Source: Onchidella celtica (Eukaryota; Mollusca; Gastropoda; Systellommatophora; Onchidiidae). Taken from it: 64,000 bases of DNA. A program made the position numbers and the translations under genes. Position 1 is the first letter of the stretch, and every line of letters begins with the position of its first letter. Positions 23,772-53,614 of this stretch are shown here, one piece after another. The DNA is taken from NCBI GenBank assembly GCA_963931925.1, contig OZ007570.1, positions 25,043,971 through 25,107,970 on the forward strand. Reading direction: 5' to 3'. Under the pieces are notes generated by a model that saw nothing but the letters and a program-made list of their open reading frames with translations, did no database searches and was not told the DNA's origin.

Positions 23772-24828
23772 CTCTCCTCCTCAAGGGGTAAGCATCAAGT
23801 ACCGAACTGATGGCAGTCTATTCAACCTCAGGAGACTTCAGGCAAAAACCAAAACCAAAAGTACTCAAGTCTGTGACCTACTATTTGCTGATGATTGTGC
23901 ACTTCTGGCACACGATGAGGATAGCATGCAAAACTGTGTTGATAAGTTCTCTAGTGCCTGTGACAACTTTGGCCTCACAATAAGCACAAAGAAGACGGAA
24001 GTGCTCCATCAGCCTACTCCAGACGACAAGTATCCTGTGACCCCAAATATCAAAGTCCATGACAGTCTTCTGAAGGTGTCGGAGAACTTCACCTATCTTG
24101 GCAGTACGCTGTCTTCCGCGGCTCGTGTTGATACTGAAATTCTTTCAAGAATCAGCAAAGCCAGCTCTGCATTTGGCAGGCTTCGAAAGAGAGTATGGGA
24201 TGTTGCCGGCATTCGCACAGACACTAAGCTGAAAGTGTACAATGCTGTGGTCCTTCCCACCCTACTCTACGGGGCTGAAACCTGGACAGTGTACCAATCG
24301 CATGCCAGAAAGCTAAATCACTTTCATCTGGCCTGCCTTAGAAAGATCCTAAGGATCAAATGGCAGGATAAAATTCCAGACACTGAGGTCCTCAATCGTG
24401 CCAAGGAATTGAGCATCTTCTGCCACCTGAAAAAAATTCAGCTACGTTGGGCAGGACATGTTGTCAGAATGCCCGACTCCAGACTCCCTAAGCAAATCTT
24501 CTTCTCTGAGCTCTCCAATGGAACGAGGAATGTTGGGGCCCCAAAGAGACGATACAAAGACACTCTCAAGCAATCACTGAAGGCCTTTGCCATTGATGTG
24601 AGTGAGTGGGAAAAGCTCTCGCTTGATCGTGCAAATTGGAGGGCGGCCCTTACCAGAGGCAGCAAAGCATGGGAAGATGACAGAGTCCAGCAGGCTATCA
24701 AAAAAAGAGAACGGCGCAAGAAAAGGTCCAGTGGTACTGAACCAACGGAGCACTCTTGTCATTTATGCGGAAGGGTCTGCAGGGCAAAAATAGGACTTAT
24801 CAGTCACATGAGAAGCCATAAGTCATGA
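23731..24828 (+). pseudogene. LINE reverse transcriptase C-terminus and C2H2 zinc finger
   Basis: It continues the RT after the frameshift with FSAMLQEAF, then the catalytic LLFADDCAL, the thumb (YLGSTLSSA), and the conserved AGHVVRMPDSRLP and GAPKRRYKDTLK segments typical of this LINE group. It ends in a C2H2 finger CHLCGRVC...HMRSH (about 24757-24819) and the stop at 24826. The finger is a family feature presumed to bind nucleic acid. Confidence 0.85.
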
Positions 24829-24954
24829 AAGAACAGTCTTTCCATTCTGTCCTCTGTGTCCTTTAGTTCTCTTTATTGTCCATTTGTTGAAATTCTCAAC
24901 AATTTCTGTTCTTTATTCCTCTGGTGTTGTTAAGGTCATCATCATACCTGATGG

Positions 24955-24983
24955 ACGAACTATTATTATTATTATTATTATAA
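24955..24983. repeat. (TTA)n tail of the LINE
   Basis: A trinucleotide repeat closes the 3' UTR, as in LINEs that end in a microsatellite rather than poly-A. Confidence 0.75.
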
Positions 24984-24985
24984 CT

Positions 24986-25550
24986 GTCACTACATCCAGT
25001 TGCCTATATAGTTTGGCATAGGTCCTTTTGCGTGCGTTTGTGTGTGTTTATTTTTATTATGTATATTTTCTTCATTGTGCCTTCTTGGCCAAACATTGGT
25101 TTTCCCATCTCGAAAAAGGTAAAGAATAGTTTTTTTATATTTTTTTTTATCGTTCTCATATATATTCACCTTCATGGGGAACATGAGCAACAGCATAGGC
25201 CCCGGCATCCTATGTATAGTCTCAGGATTTATCCAATAACGTAGACAAGGAATTCTACGAGATGCTATTCGTAACACAGCTGCGTGGGTCTCTGTGCATG
25301 TATTTTTTTTTCGTTGGTATTGTGTGCATGTATGTCTCAGAGAGCTTCTTAAAAAAAAAAAATTTTTATTAACGGGCTGAATTTGACTTTTTATATAGGG
25401 GAAATGAGTTCAGATTTCTGTGGTAGAACAATCTCACACCACGATCATATCTGTCATAGAGAAAGGAAAAAAAATCACACTTTTATATTATACCGATTAT
25501 GGAAAGTAAACTACATGTAAATAAAATGAATTATATCTCTCTATTTTCAG
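24986..25550. other. Upstream region of the transporter gene
   Basis: AT-rich, with no recognised promoter element. It ends in a good acceptor (CTATTTTCAG, 25541-25550), so the first coding exon is spliced to one or more 5' non-coding exons that I could not identify. Confidence 0.5.
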
Positions 25551-25581
25551 ATAAACGTCAGATTTTGCAGGTTCGATCATC

Positions 25582-44716
<19,135 letters not shown>

Positions 44717-45236
44717 CCAGAATATAACTTGTGAAATGAGACAATTCTCAACACTGACATATCTCTGACTTGCAATGAAAATCCAAATTTATCCTTCATC
44801 TTTTCTGCCTAGAACTAGATACTTTACATCAACACACCATTAGCCTCTGCTTCAAGGCTACTGTTCCAGTTACTGCCTTTGTTAAGAAGAAAAAACCACA
44901 AAGAGATGAAGCGATAAAATCAGCCTTTGAAATAAGAACTGCTGGCGCTGTTTGTTTTCAAAATCAGAGAAATGATAAAATTAAAAAAAAAAATAATACA
45001 GATTTGTCTCGTAAAATACTGCTTTGAAGGATCCGTTTTGTAAAAAATAGGCAGGTAACTGTAAATTAAGTAAACAAAATATACACATTCCAACTCTGTT
45101 TGCGGTCAGATATCGCCTGGTCTGGTCGATTTACCAGACAAAGATAGCACTTCAAGTGACTATTTCAAAATCCACTGTGTTTCTTCTCGCATAGCCTCCA
45201 TAGCAAGCTTGTTCAAATTCCAATCTGCGGATCACA
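44717..45236. other. 3' flank of the transporter gene
   Basis: Presumed 3' UTR and intergenic sequence. No clear polyadenylation signal or other feature. Confidence 0.4.
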
Positions 45237-45370
45237 GAGCTTGATAAGGGCCACAACCCATTTTAAATACGTGTCAGAGTGTGCATTGGTTATACCTCTT
45301 TTACATACTAAAAGATCTCCATTTTTTCAGTAAATGGAGGCAGAACAAACAAGAAGTGAGGTCGCGACTT
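45237..45370 (+). repeat. Dispersed repeat, copy A
   Basis: AGCTTGATAAG.GCCACAAC.CATTTTAA, then GTGTCAGAGTGTGCATT, TACTAAAA.., CTCCA.TTTTTCAG and GAGGTCGCG recur in the same order at 51411-51548. Unknown element type. Confidence 0.75.
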
Positions 45371-45659
45371 GTAGATATTTCAAGCCTTTATTAAAATACT
45401 ATTGTTGGTCTCACCAAATTTATCCTCTCGCATAACATTGTACGTATGGACTAAAATTGAGTAGCCGGCATGAGACCAAGATTTCCATCTGCGGCTTCGC
45501 TGAAACAATGGTTGGACATTCCTGGCAAAAGCCCATGGTTTTAAAGATCTCTCTCGTTTCCAGTTTCAGGGAAGAATGATGCCATTACATGGGACCCAGA
45601 CACACTGGGAATTAATAACAAATGCGATTTTTGAGTCAAAACACATAGTCGGCGGACTG

Positions 45660-45691
45660 CAGAGAGTGAATAATAATAATAATAATAATAA
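45660..45691. repeat. (AAT)n microsatellite
   Basis: (TAA)n run of about eight units. Confidence 0.9.
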
Positions 45692-45765
45692 TATACTTCA
45701 CGTGTATTAATCAAGGGTTTTCAGCCACACTGGAACCAGGTATTTGAGTCTAACTTTAACCATTA

Positions 45766-45957
45766 AGCTGGGTTTTCATGTGTACGGAAACGGACACGGC
45801 AACAGAAATGTTGAAAATCCTTCAAGTAGTGAAATAGGTAGAATGTCTTCATGTGTACGGAAACGCCATTTCCTTGTGGAAACACTGTTTCTTTTTACTA
45901 TGCAGTGGCTTTTTGGCGTTTTTGTCTCCGTACCACAGGCCAGTAAAATACCCAGAC
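45766..45957. mobile_element. MITE 'AGCTGGGTT', second, diverged copy
   Basis: Starts AGCTGGGTTTTCATGTGTAC followed by GGAAACGGACACGG, as in the 13975 copy. The right end (AAAATACCCAGACT) is a weak inverted match. The preceding TTA could be a 3-bp TSD half. Confidence 0.7.
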
Positions 45958-46189
45958 TGGATGATCCCATTGCGTGACATCACAAAACCGCGAAAGGTCA
46001 TGAACCATCCGCCATGATAGGTTTACCGTAGGGACCGACGCTTCAGCATAGCTACAATTTTGAATGATACCATTTTGACGCGCCTACTGAACGCGGAAGT
46101 TTGGTTCCGCACCAAGAAATTAATACATGTACAACCAATCTTGAAAAATAAAAAGACATTTCTACTGCAGATAGAACTAGAATCGGAAT

Positions 46190-46242
46190 TTCCGGAGCGG
46201 CGGCCATGTTGGTTATACGGTCGCCGCTCGGGAAATTCTGTA
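46190..46242. repeat. Short perfect-stem hairpin
   Basis: GAATTTCCGGAGCGGCG (about 46190-46206) pairs with CGCCGCTCGGGAAATTC about 18 nt later, a 17-bp stem with one mismatch. It could be a transposon remnant or a structured RNA; no further evidence. Confidence 0.6.
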
Positions 46243-47135
46243 AAAAACGACACAGGCGGAAGCTCGTGTTTCCAGTCTGGTTAATTTAATAGTCTGTGCT
46301 CCGTACACACGCAAACACAGCTTTATGAGTGAATGAGAGAGAAGGTGCACATGTCTGGAATACATGTCTTGCAATGATTAGTTGACTTTTTGGGTAAGTA
46401 TGTGTTCTTCGACATTCAGTGACGGCACATTGTGTCGACGAATTGGATGCGAATTGAAGGATGACAGTGAAGATTTCAGAGCTTGCACTTGACGGGAGGA
46501 AACGATATATAAATATTATTTATTGATATTATGACATTACGAAAATGCAATTAAAAAAAATGTCATTTGTATTTGGGATTGCGAATGGCAGATAGTTCAA
46601 ATTTGGAAATGACGTCATTTGGTTGACGTCAGCTGCTTGTACTAATAAATTGTGTGATGATTTTTAAATATTCCTGTATAATGTGGATTGTAAAGACTTA
46701 TATGAAAGGAAACACGATGGAATTTTGAATACATGTCGAGCTAATTCTTTTTTTTCTTTGAGTTTATAATTAATATTTTTTTCGATTTTCAGTTATTTAA
46801 TGCGTGGGTATTTCTAAGTCTACATGTGTGTGTGTATGTGTGTGTGTGTGCGCACGCGTGAGCACGCCCTGGCTGAATAATTATGTTGTGAGGTGTGTCT
46901 AAAAAATGGTACACACATATGAACTGCCTAGTGTTATTTGCAGCTCTGTTTGTTATCAATGTCTATCCCAGAATGGCTATCAGTTTTAACTCAAGCGATA
47001 ACTTCAAATAATTACATATATACATATGTATTCTCTTTAATTCCAATTATAAATCTTTGGCGTATCTTAACTGGCACCAAAGTGTGTAATATACATTTCT
47101 TGTGACACTGTGTATGTGTTTGATCATGTTATTGC
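46243..47135. other. Non-coding with (GT)n tract
   Basis: AT-rich. A (TG)n tract lies at about 46823-46850. No gene supported. Confidence 0.45.
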
Positions 47136-47342
47136 CCAGCCAGCATTCCTACGTCCATTCGACGTAGATTTGTATAGGATTTCTGCAGGATTGGTAGGAT
47201 TACCATACGGGCGTATTTCTTGGATCAAACCGACGTCAGGGCGATGTTGTAACCAGGGCAGATCCGTAGGAACCATATCTCTCCCTATAAGCAATATTGA
47301 GATCAGTCATACGCGTCAAGTTGACGTACTGTTGCATGCTGG
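47136..47342 (+). mobile_element. MITE, 'CCAGCCAGCAT' family, copy 2
   Basis: Begins CCAGCCAGCATTCCTACGTC and ends TTGCATGCTGG. Internal blocks GGATTGGTAGGATTACC, ATCAAACCGACG, GGCGATGTTGTAACC and CGTAGGAACCA match copies at 5050 and 50240. Confidence 0.7.
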
Positions 47343-47590
47343 ATGAGTAGATGCATGTATTTTTATAAATGTGATATGCATACATCCTTTACGCTGTCAC
47401 ATGAAAAAGAGTTAATGTTTTATCTGAGCTTCTTGCTCACCATGAAAACTGATGATGCCTGTTGCGATAATGGTAATAATGATCCCTGTTATAATAAAGG
47501 TTAATGTTGACCCTGACATTATCACCACTTTGTTACATTCTTGAATCCTGTGTTGAATGTTTGGTGGGGCACCCAGATTAACACATTAAA

Positions 47591-47957
47591 GGCCATCCAT
47601 GTGGAACGTACGTTCGATTTTGGGGATTTTTGAATCCCCCCATGTCGCGGGTATAGAGCAAAATTGTTGTATCTCTAGTGATATGAATTGGGGTTCATAA
47701 TGGCAATACCGTAATAATGAGAAACTGCTTCTTGCAATTTTTTCGTCATTCCACTATATTTAACCAGTTCCAAGTTACAGAGAAGCAGTATTGTTATCTC
47801 CCTTGAAAATGAGTTCATTGAGACCAATATTGTGGTATCTCCGAGTAAGCTCCCATTATTCATATCACTGGAGATACAGCACTTTTGCTGTATACCCGCG
47901 ATGTACACTTGACACGCCTGGCCTCAACCCCCCTCCCACGTTGTATGAGCTTACGGC
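47591..47957. mobile_element. Foldback element with long inverted repeats, about 367 bp
   Basis: Outer ends GGCCATCC..GTGGAACG and CCACGTTG..TACGGCC are loosely inverted. The inner arms are strong: CGCGGGTATAGAGCAAAA...GTATCTCTAGTGATATGAAT pairs with ATTCATATCACTGGAGATAC...TTTTGCTGTATACCCGCG. Non-coding. Confidence 0.7.
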
Positions 47958-48798
47958 CATTACAATTGTGAATGTCGATGATAAGAACTTGATGTTTAAA
48001 AACTTTAATTAACATTGTGCATAAATTATTTGGCTGTTTCATTAGAGATATGGTTTTTATTCAGTCTAAGAGCTTAATTATTTTTTTCTGAAACAACAAC
48101 AACAACAACCCAAAATAGGCTGCTGCCCGGGCAAACTTAAAAATACAACAAACTAATCCCTACCCCCCCTCCCCGCCCCCCCCCCCCCAAAGGCCGACCG
48201 GCGCTGCACTGTGGCGACGACGCATCTGCTCCAGTTGTAACTGGGCTGCAATGACACTGTGGCAAATTTCCCAAATGGAATTAAAGAAGTACATGTATAC
48301 AAATACAAATACAAAATAATACGAAGTGTTAAAGTAGGACTATTATTGTAAAGATCCGTTTTTCCCCATATACTCGTCTTGTATACAGGGGTTCCCCGCC
48401 CCCACCCCGGGCGTATACATTTTATGGATGTTTAGTGATATATTTGAAGTCGGAGAATATTTAAAATTAAATATTAACATAACTTTGTTTCATCCCGAAG
48501 GTGTCGAACAGAAATAAATCTCATTCTCCCCATCCGATAATGATACAGCAACACATATGAGTATTCCACTTTTTCTCCCAAATGTTCAAATCATAATCAG
48601 CCGGACTATTCATCTGTCGTTAGAGGATCGCAATATTTCACAAAGTGAGCTACAGCTACCGGCGGACGTAACTCAGTATTCTTTTCTGTTCGGCTTTGTA
48701 GTTAGACCCGAGACACAGGATATCGAGTCGGTTCAATTCGCCACACTCCGTCCATCGTCTTGCGCGCGTATCATCCATGTCGACAATGCAATAATTCG

Positions 48799-48932
48799 CA
48801 CCACACCCTTTCATAATAATTTGAAGGAAAAAGACTAGTACCACAGAGCTCTGTGAGTAGAACTCACCACACCCTTTCATAATAATTTGAAGGAAAAAGA
48901 CTAGTACCACAGAGCTCTGTGAGTAGAACTCA
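48799..48932. repeat. Exact tandem duplication, unit 66 bp
   Basis: CACCACACCCTTTCATAATA through GTGAGTAGAACT occurs twice without visible change, so it is a very recent duplication. Confidence 0.93.
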
Positions 48933-49036
48933 AGGTGTTTATACGCGCGCAAGTTGTGGACATATAGTGAAGAAGGAATGGTCCGTCTTGGTATTCTGTG
49001 TCTCGGGTTAGACCACGGTCCCCTGGCACCAGCCTA

Positions 49037-49447
49037 AGGAGTGAAACAGACCAAAGTTGGTGTAGGCACCAGGCTGGTTGCTCGCCGCCCACAAATTTTG
49101 CTTCACACTTGGACAATAGGCACTGCCCACACCTTTTCGTTTACCTTCGCTGTGGGCAGTGCCTGTTGTGTTAATGTGAGGCATAATTTATGGGCGACGA
49201 GCCACCAGTCCGGCGCCTACACTAGCCTTTGGGTGACCACACAAAGGCCACCGAATTCTGTCACGGAGCCACTAGGCGCTTTAGGTGAGAAGAATTGCAC
49301 TATATAATTTCAACAACTGCGCATAGAGCCCACCTAGATTCGGTCCGTTTTAAATATAGTGCAATTCTTCTCACCTAAAGCGCCTAGTGGCTCGGTGACC
49401 GAATTCGGTGGCCTTTGTGTGGCTACCCTTTGCCTGTTTCAGCCCTA
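49037..49447. mobile_element. Foldback/TIR element 'GAAACAGACCAAAG', copy 1, interrupted
   Basis: Left arm GTGAAACAGACCAAAGTTGG...TGTAGGCACC...CTCGCCGCCCA...GGCACTGCCCAC. Right arm GTGGGCAGTGCC...ATGGGCGACGAGCC...GGCGCCTACACTAGC-CTTTG...CCTGTTTCA is its inverse. The right arm is split by the 196-bp element at 49232. A second copy of this family lies at 51693. Confidence 0.8.
49232..49427. mobile_element. MITE 'GGTRRCCACACAAAGG', 196 bp, nested, with TSD
   Basis: Starts GGTGACCACACAAAGGCCAC and ends with the inverse GTGGCCTTTGTGTGGCTACC. The arms extend about 70 bp to ATTGCACTATAT / ATATAGTGCAAT. Flanking 5-mers CTTTG (49227-49231 and 49428-49432) are identical, fitting a 5-bp TSD. It sits inside the right arm of the older foldback element. 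Confidence 0.88.
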
Positions 49448-50239
49448 AACATTATACTAGCATGATCACTTAAGAACATGACAATAACCACGACAGGGAC
49501 AACAACAACAACAACACTTTAAAGAAACAACCACATACTAAACACCACAAGAACGGTGCTGTCGACATTGACATTGCAAAATAATGTGAAAGAACGTGAA
49601 AAACGCAAGTGAACAACCATCATTGCCAAACGGCGAAGTGTATGATGACGTCATGTTTATTTAAATAGATTTAAAAGTTAAGTTTTAGAAAATGTTTAGT
49701 CATAAAATAAATGTCTAAAGTGGCACAATAAGAAGTGAAACAACTTATCGTGGGGTTATTTGCCAAATTGTTCTATGGGACATTTTGCAGATTTTGAGGT
49801 TTTGTGATGAAAATTGTTCTCTCACTCCTAATTTCATTATGTATGAGTGTCTTTCCAATCGGTTAAAAACTTTTCGAGGCACGTGTTTGTGACGTAATGT
49901 AGCCCTCTCATTTTACACAACTCTTTAAAGTTTCCATCCTTATAATATATAGAACATATTATTCAGTTGAATAAGGTGGTAACAGAAATGATGACAAGCA
50001 AATTAATATTATTATCATCTTCCATGGGAAAAAGAAATCAAGGCTAGAAAATGAGGTGCTTTAATTAAACAGCAGCTTGTTTTCCTTTTTCTGTGTGTGT
50101 TTGTTTGTTTGGTGTAACAAAATAAATGGTACAACGAGAACAATAACAATAATAGCAATGTAAATTATACACACATTAATAACTGAGAAAGTTTACGACA
50201 TTCCCTATACATGTACTTAAGTTAATAGCAAATGCTTAC
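49448..50239. other. Non-coding, nothing recognised
   Basis: (AAC)n near 49500-49516; otherwise AT-rich with no supported feature. Confidence 0.45.
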
Positions 50240-50435
50240 TCAGCCAACAGCCACATGGCAAATCGACGTCTGGGATTGAAGTCAAGTATGCATATATGTA
50301 TATAGGAATGACATCGTTCCTACGTAGATCCGCAGGTTAAGACATGGCGCCCGCATCGGTTTGATGATGGCCCAAACAGAAATCCTACCAATTCTACAGA
50401 AACCTACGTCGGATTGACGTTGTGATTCTGGATGG
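50240..50435 (-). mobile_element. MITE, 'CCAGCCAGCAT' family, copy 3 (inverted)
   Basis: The reverse complement contains CCGACGTAGGTTTCTGTAGA, ATTGGTAGGATTTCTGTT, ATCAAACCGATG, GCGCCATGTCTTAACC and ACGTAGGAACGATG in the same order as the 47136 copy. Termini are more degraded. Confidence 0.65.
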
Positions 50436-51410
50436 ATTCTTCAAACTTTTTTATCATCTCCATCCCTCAAGTACATCCAGCGATTAGAACATATGAAAGA
50501 ATACTTCTTATGTGATAGACCATCTCATGTATTGGGATATTGATAATTTTGGTGGTTGTGAGTTATGGCTGTATCATCAAGGCTCAGGGTGAGCTCAATT
50601 TTCTCACATAGTTATATATTGATTCTTTAACAGTATTGAAATTACTGGATGAAATACCCGGCATTATCTGGCATAAACCTGTGAACCACACGTTCTGTCC
50701 CTCTCTTTTTGGTCTAGAAGGCTTCCCATATTATACGGTCTTGCTTCAAAATTCATGCGCAACACAACACTACGCACTCATTTCGGGTAGGGAAACTGCG
50801 CGCAGCAGCGCATGGAATTGACGCGTATTAATATCGTTTCAATTCGTTTCCGGTGCGCGGGCTTATTACAGGGAGCTGCAACAAAGAACATTGTATTTTA
50901 CATTTTTAGAACTTTAAGAAAAAAAAAATACCTGAAACTTGAATCAACACAAGCATTTGATACAAAAGCGATTGGGTTGGATTAGTTAACACTTAAGAAA
51001 ATCAGTTTATAAGGTTTAAAACTGTCATTTAGGCTGTAGCGCCGAGCGAAAAAAAAGGCAAAATTGCACCACAATGAATTACTCCCCCCCATTGTTTTTT
51101 TGTTTTTTTTTTTATAATGGATGAATAGAAAAGGTTTTTACCACAGCTTGTCTGTACCGAAGAATTCTAACTCTCACCTTACTTTGAAAAGCTCTACTGT
51201 AAAAAAAATAATAAAAAAATAGAGGAATTGTTGAAACGCCAGTGTATGTGATTGGCGACGATGTGTATCTCCAATGTAAGACTGCAGATCTCGACCTTAG
51301 CTCTCGTTTGTTCTAACTCCACTTTTTGCACCACTGAGGAAAATCGATTTTAAGCGTTTGAGGCTTTAGTATTATGATGAGGAGTTGGAATAAATCGGAA
51401 CTGTGAACCA
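50436..51410. other. Non-coding, nothing recognised
   Basis: No supported gene or element; A- and T-runs. Confidence 0.4.
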
Positions 51411-51548
51411 GCTTGATAAGTGCCACAACGCATTTTAAGCAAGTGTCAGAGTGTGCATTTGTCATATTAACTTCTTCTACGTACTAAAAATAAAAGACCT
51501 CCAGTTTTTCAGATACTGGAGGTAGAACAAACAACTAAGGTCGCGCTC
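51411..51548 (+). repeat. Dispersed repeat, copy B
   Basis: Counterpart of 45237-45370: AGCTTGATAAGTGCCACAAC, GTGTCAGAGTGTGCATTTGT, GTACTAAAA, CTCCAGTTTTTCAG, AAGGTCGCG. Confidence 0.75.
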
Positions 51549-51692
51549 CGAAATGTCTGCATTAAAAACAACGTCACGGAAATCATGTTTGCAATGTGTT
51601 TTCATCAAAGTGCGCAGTGCATCTACTACAGCAACCCTCACCAGCTGTGCATTTTTTTCTCTTCCTCTTTAAATCGTGGAGGTAGAAGGGAT

Positions 51693-52320
51693 AAAGGGTG
51701 AAACAGACCAAAGCTGATATAGGGGCCAGACACGTGGCTCGCCGCCCATAAACTTTGTTTCACACTAACACAATAGGCACTGGCCACCTTCACACCAGCA
51801 CAATAGGCCCATTGCGCGTATCGGCCGTCTTTGATGTAAGGGCCGACGCATCACCCTGACGATTGTAGCATTGATTTTGATTCATTAGCTGATTTGCACT
51901 GCGAGCACTTGAGGCGTCGCGAACCAACCGGCGGCGAGCTGAAAGTAGTTCACTGTGGTAAACAATGGCACGTGTGTACATGCACATATGAAACGTTCGG
52001 TCAATTCTTTCACTTCCTTTCTCTTGTTTACACGGATGGTGGGGAATCTGACACCCTTTCCACCCCTGTCATAACAGTCAACTGCAATGCAACCAGCCGG
52101 CTTAGACATATCTCAAAGTTACACTCATCAGCTGATCCACCGGCCATCTTGGGTGTCGGAAGAACAAAACAAAAACACTGTGACGTCATTCGCAATGGGC
52201 CTATAGGCACTGCCCGGTGCATGTAGGCAGTGCCTATTGTGTTAGTGTGAAGCAAAACTTTATGGTTGGCGAGCCGCCGGTCTAGTGCCTACACCAGTCT
52301 GGGTCTGGTTCGCCCCCAAA
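51693..52320. mobile_element. Foldback/TIR element 'GAAACAGACCAAAG', copy 2, with internal insert
   Basis: Left arm GTGAAACAGACCAAAGCTGA...GCTCGCCGCCCATAAA...TTTCACACTAACACAATAGG. Right arm TAGGCAGTGCCTATTGTGTT...AAACTTTATGGTTGGCGAGC...CCTACACCAGTCTGG is its inverse. Between the arms is a further inverted pair, AATAGGCCCATTGCG (51802) and CGCAATGGGCCTATAGG (52190), enclosing about 370 bp of non-repetitive sequence, which suggests a second nested element. Confidence 0.72.
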
Positions 52321-53168
52321 CCTTGGTAGGATAACATGGTGATTATATCACTGGGCAGGGTGAGTTTGGTAGTCTGATTGGTAAGTCGGTTCAAAGACAT
52401 TGCAGGATACTCTCTCTGTGGTATTAGCTAATGCTAGTCAACCCATTGCCCCACTGGCTCACCGACCTTTGAGAGACTACGCTTCCTTGTCTGGACTCGA
52501 ACATTTTATTCCAGCAGCAAAATGAACAACGTGTGTGTTCTGAGATTGTAAATCCACGAGAAAAGTATCAAGTTTTGCGGGTATGACGACATTCATTTCC
52601 ACCTGTGGCTGGAGCTATAGGTCCGAATTTTGCACAATTTCTGATTTCGAAGCTGCATTGATGAGGGAAGACGGCCAAAGAATAACAACTGCTTTTTGTT
52701 CATCGATTAATACCGTTTGAATACCTCCAGGAAAAAGGGGGTAGGAGAAAAACGGGGAGGGGGTGTTGGGTATCTGAGGCCTGACTGCAACAACTGTTCT
52801 AGAGGCACCACTTCAGACCGAATGGAACCCGCACAAAAGGTTTGGTTACTGAAGGTGTGGCTGGGTATTTGAGGGTACAAACACATAAACAGAATGAAAA
52901 GTTTAGTTGCATGATCTAGACTGAATATAACTTCGACTGTACGATAGAAGCTAGAGGAGGTCTGCGGATACAGTATCATCCTATAATATTATCACTCCGT
53001 ACGATAATGTGGAAAGAAGAAATACTAAATCATTATATTATCATTACCAGCAAATTTCATTTACTAAAGTTTAGAACTTTGTTCACACTGTCCAGATCGT
53101 ATCTGCACATAATTTGTGTATCGTAGTAATTCTGAACCCTTCGCCGTGATGCCTTCCACAGGCACTGG
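52321..53168. other. 3' flank of the lectin gene
   Basis: Holds the presumed 3' UTR of the minus-strand gene. No clear polyadenylation signal or other feature. Confidence 0.4.
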
Positions 53169-53614
53169 CTATGAGGGCTGATCATACTGACAAACATAGT
53201 TTCTTGTAAAGCTGTGTGTTGAAGAATCATAGCAAGGATTATTGGTGATGAGAAAGTCATCACTCGACAACATACTTGCACATGATCTCAGGAGAACCTC
53301 AGAGTTATCACCACCTGTGTCTCCACTACCAGATGAGCCATCGCCGCCGTCACCGCCGTCGTCACCACCATCGTCGCTGCCGTCGTCACCCCCGTCGTCA
53401 CCGCCGTCGTCACCACCGTCATCACCACCGTCGTCGCCGCCGTCGTCACCTCCGTCGTCACCGCCGTCGTCACCACCGTCGTCACCACCGTCGTCACCGC
53501 CGTCGTCACCTGTGTCTCCACTACCAGAAGGACCGCCACTCATACCGGCCAAGTTGTTTACTGTCGGGTATCCTGCTTTCCAGACGCGCGAGACATTAGA
53601 TGGAAATTGTACAC
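53169..53614 (-). CDS. Lectin gene exon 4 (GGDD repeat and C-terminus)
   Basis: Acceptor TGTCACTGACAG. Reads VQFPSNVSRVWKAGYPTVNN, then a Gly/Asp repeat of about 14 four-residue units, then SCASMLSSDDFLITNNPC and NYVCQYDQPS with stop TAG at 53171-53169. The two terminal Cys pair as in other C-type lectins. Confidence 0.88.

Larger units (their letters stand above)
20700..24985 (+). mobile_element. Non-LTR retrotransposon (LINE), EN-RT plus C2H2 tail, 5' limit approximate
   Basis: One plus-strand element. About 0.8-0.9 kb of non-coding leader is followed by an APE-type endonuclease, a reverse transcriptase, a short 3' UTR ending GGTCATCATCATACCTGATGG, and a (TTA)n tail at 24960-24982. The coding region carries one in-frame stop (22896) and one frameshift (about 23730), so this copy is dead. 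There is no RNase H domain. The clade is not certain. It looks like the abundant family often annotated as craniofacial-development-protein-2-like/jockey-like in invertebrate genomes, possibly RTE-related. Confidence 0.8.

Noticed and set aside
20680-24990. TAACTGT at 20683 and at the LINE 3' end as a target-site duplication
   Set aside because: Only 7 bp, and the 5' end of the element is not independently defined; too weak to claim.
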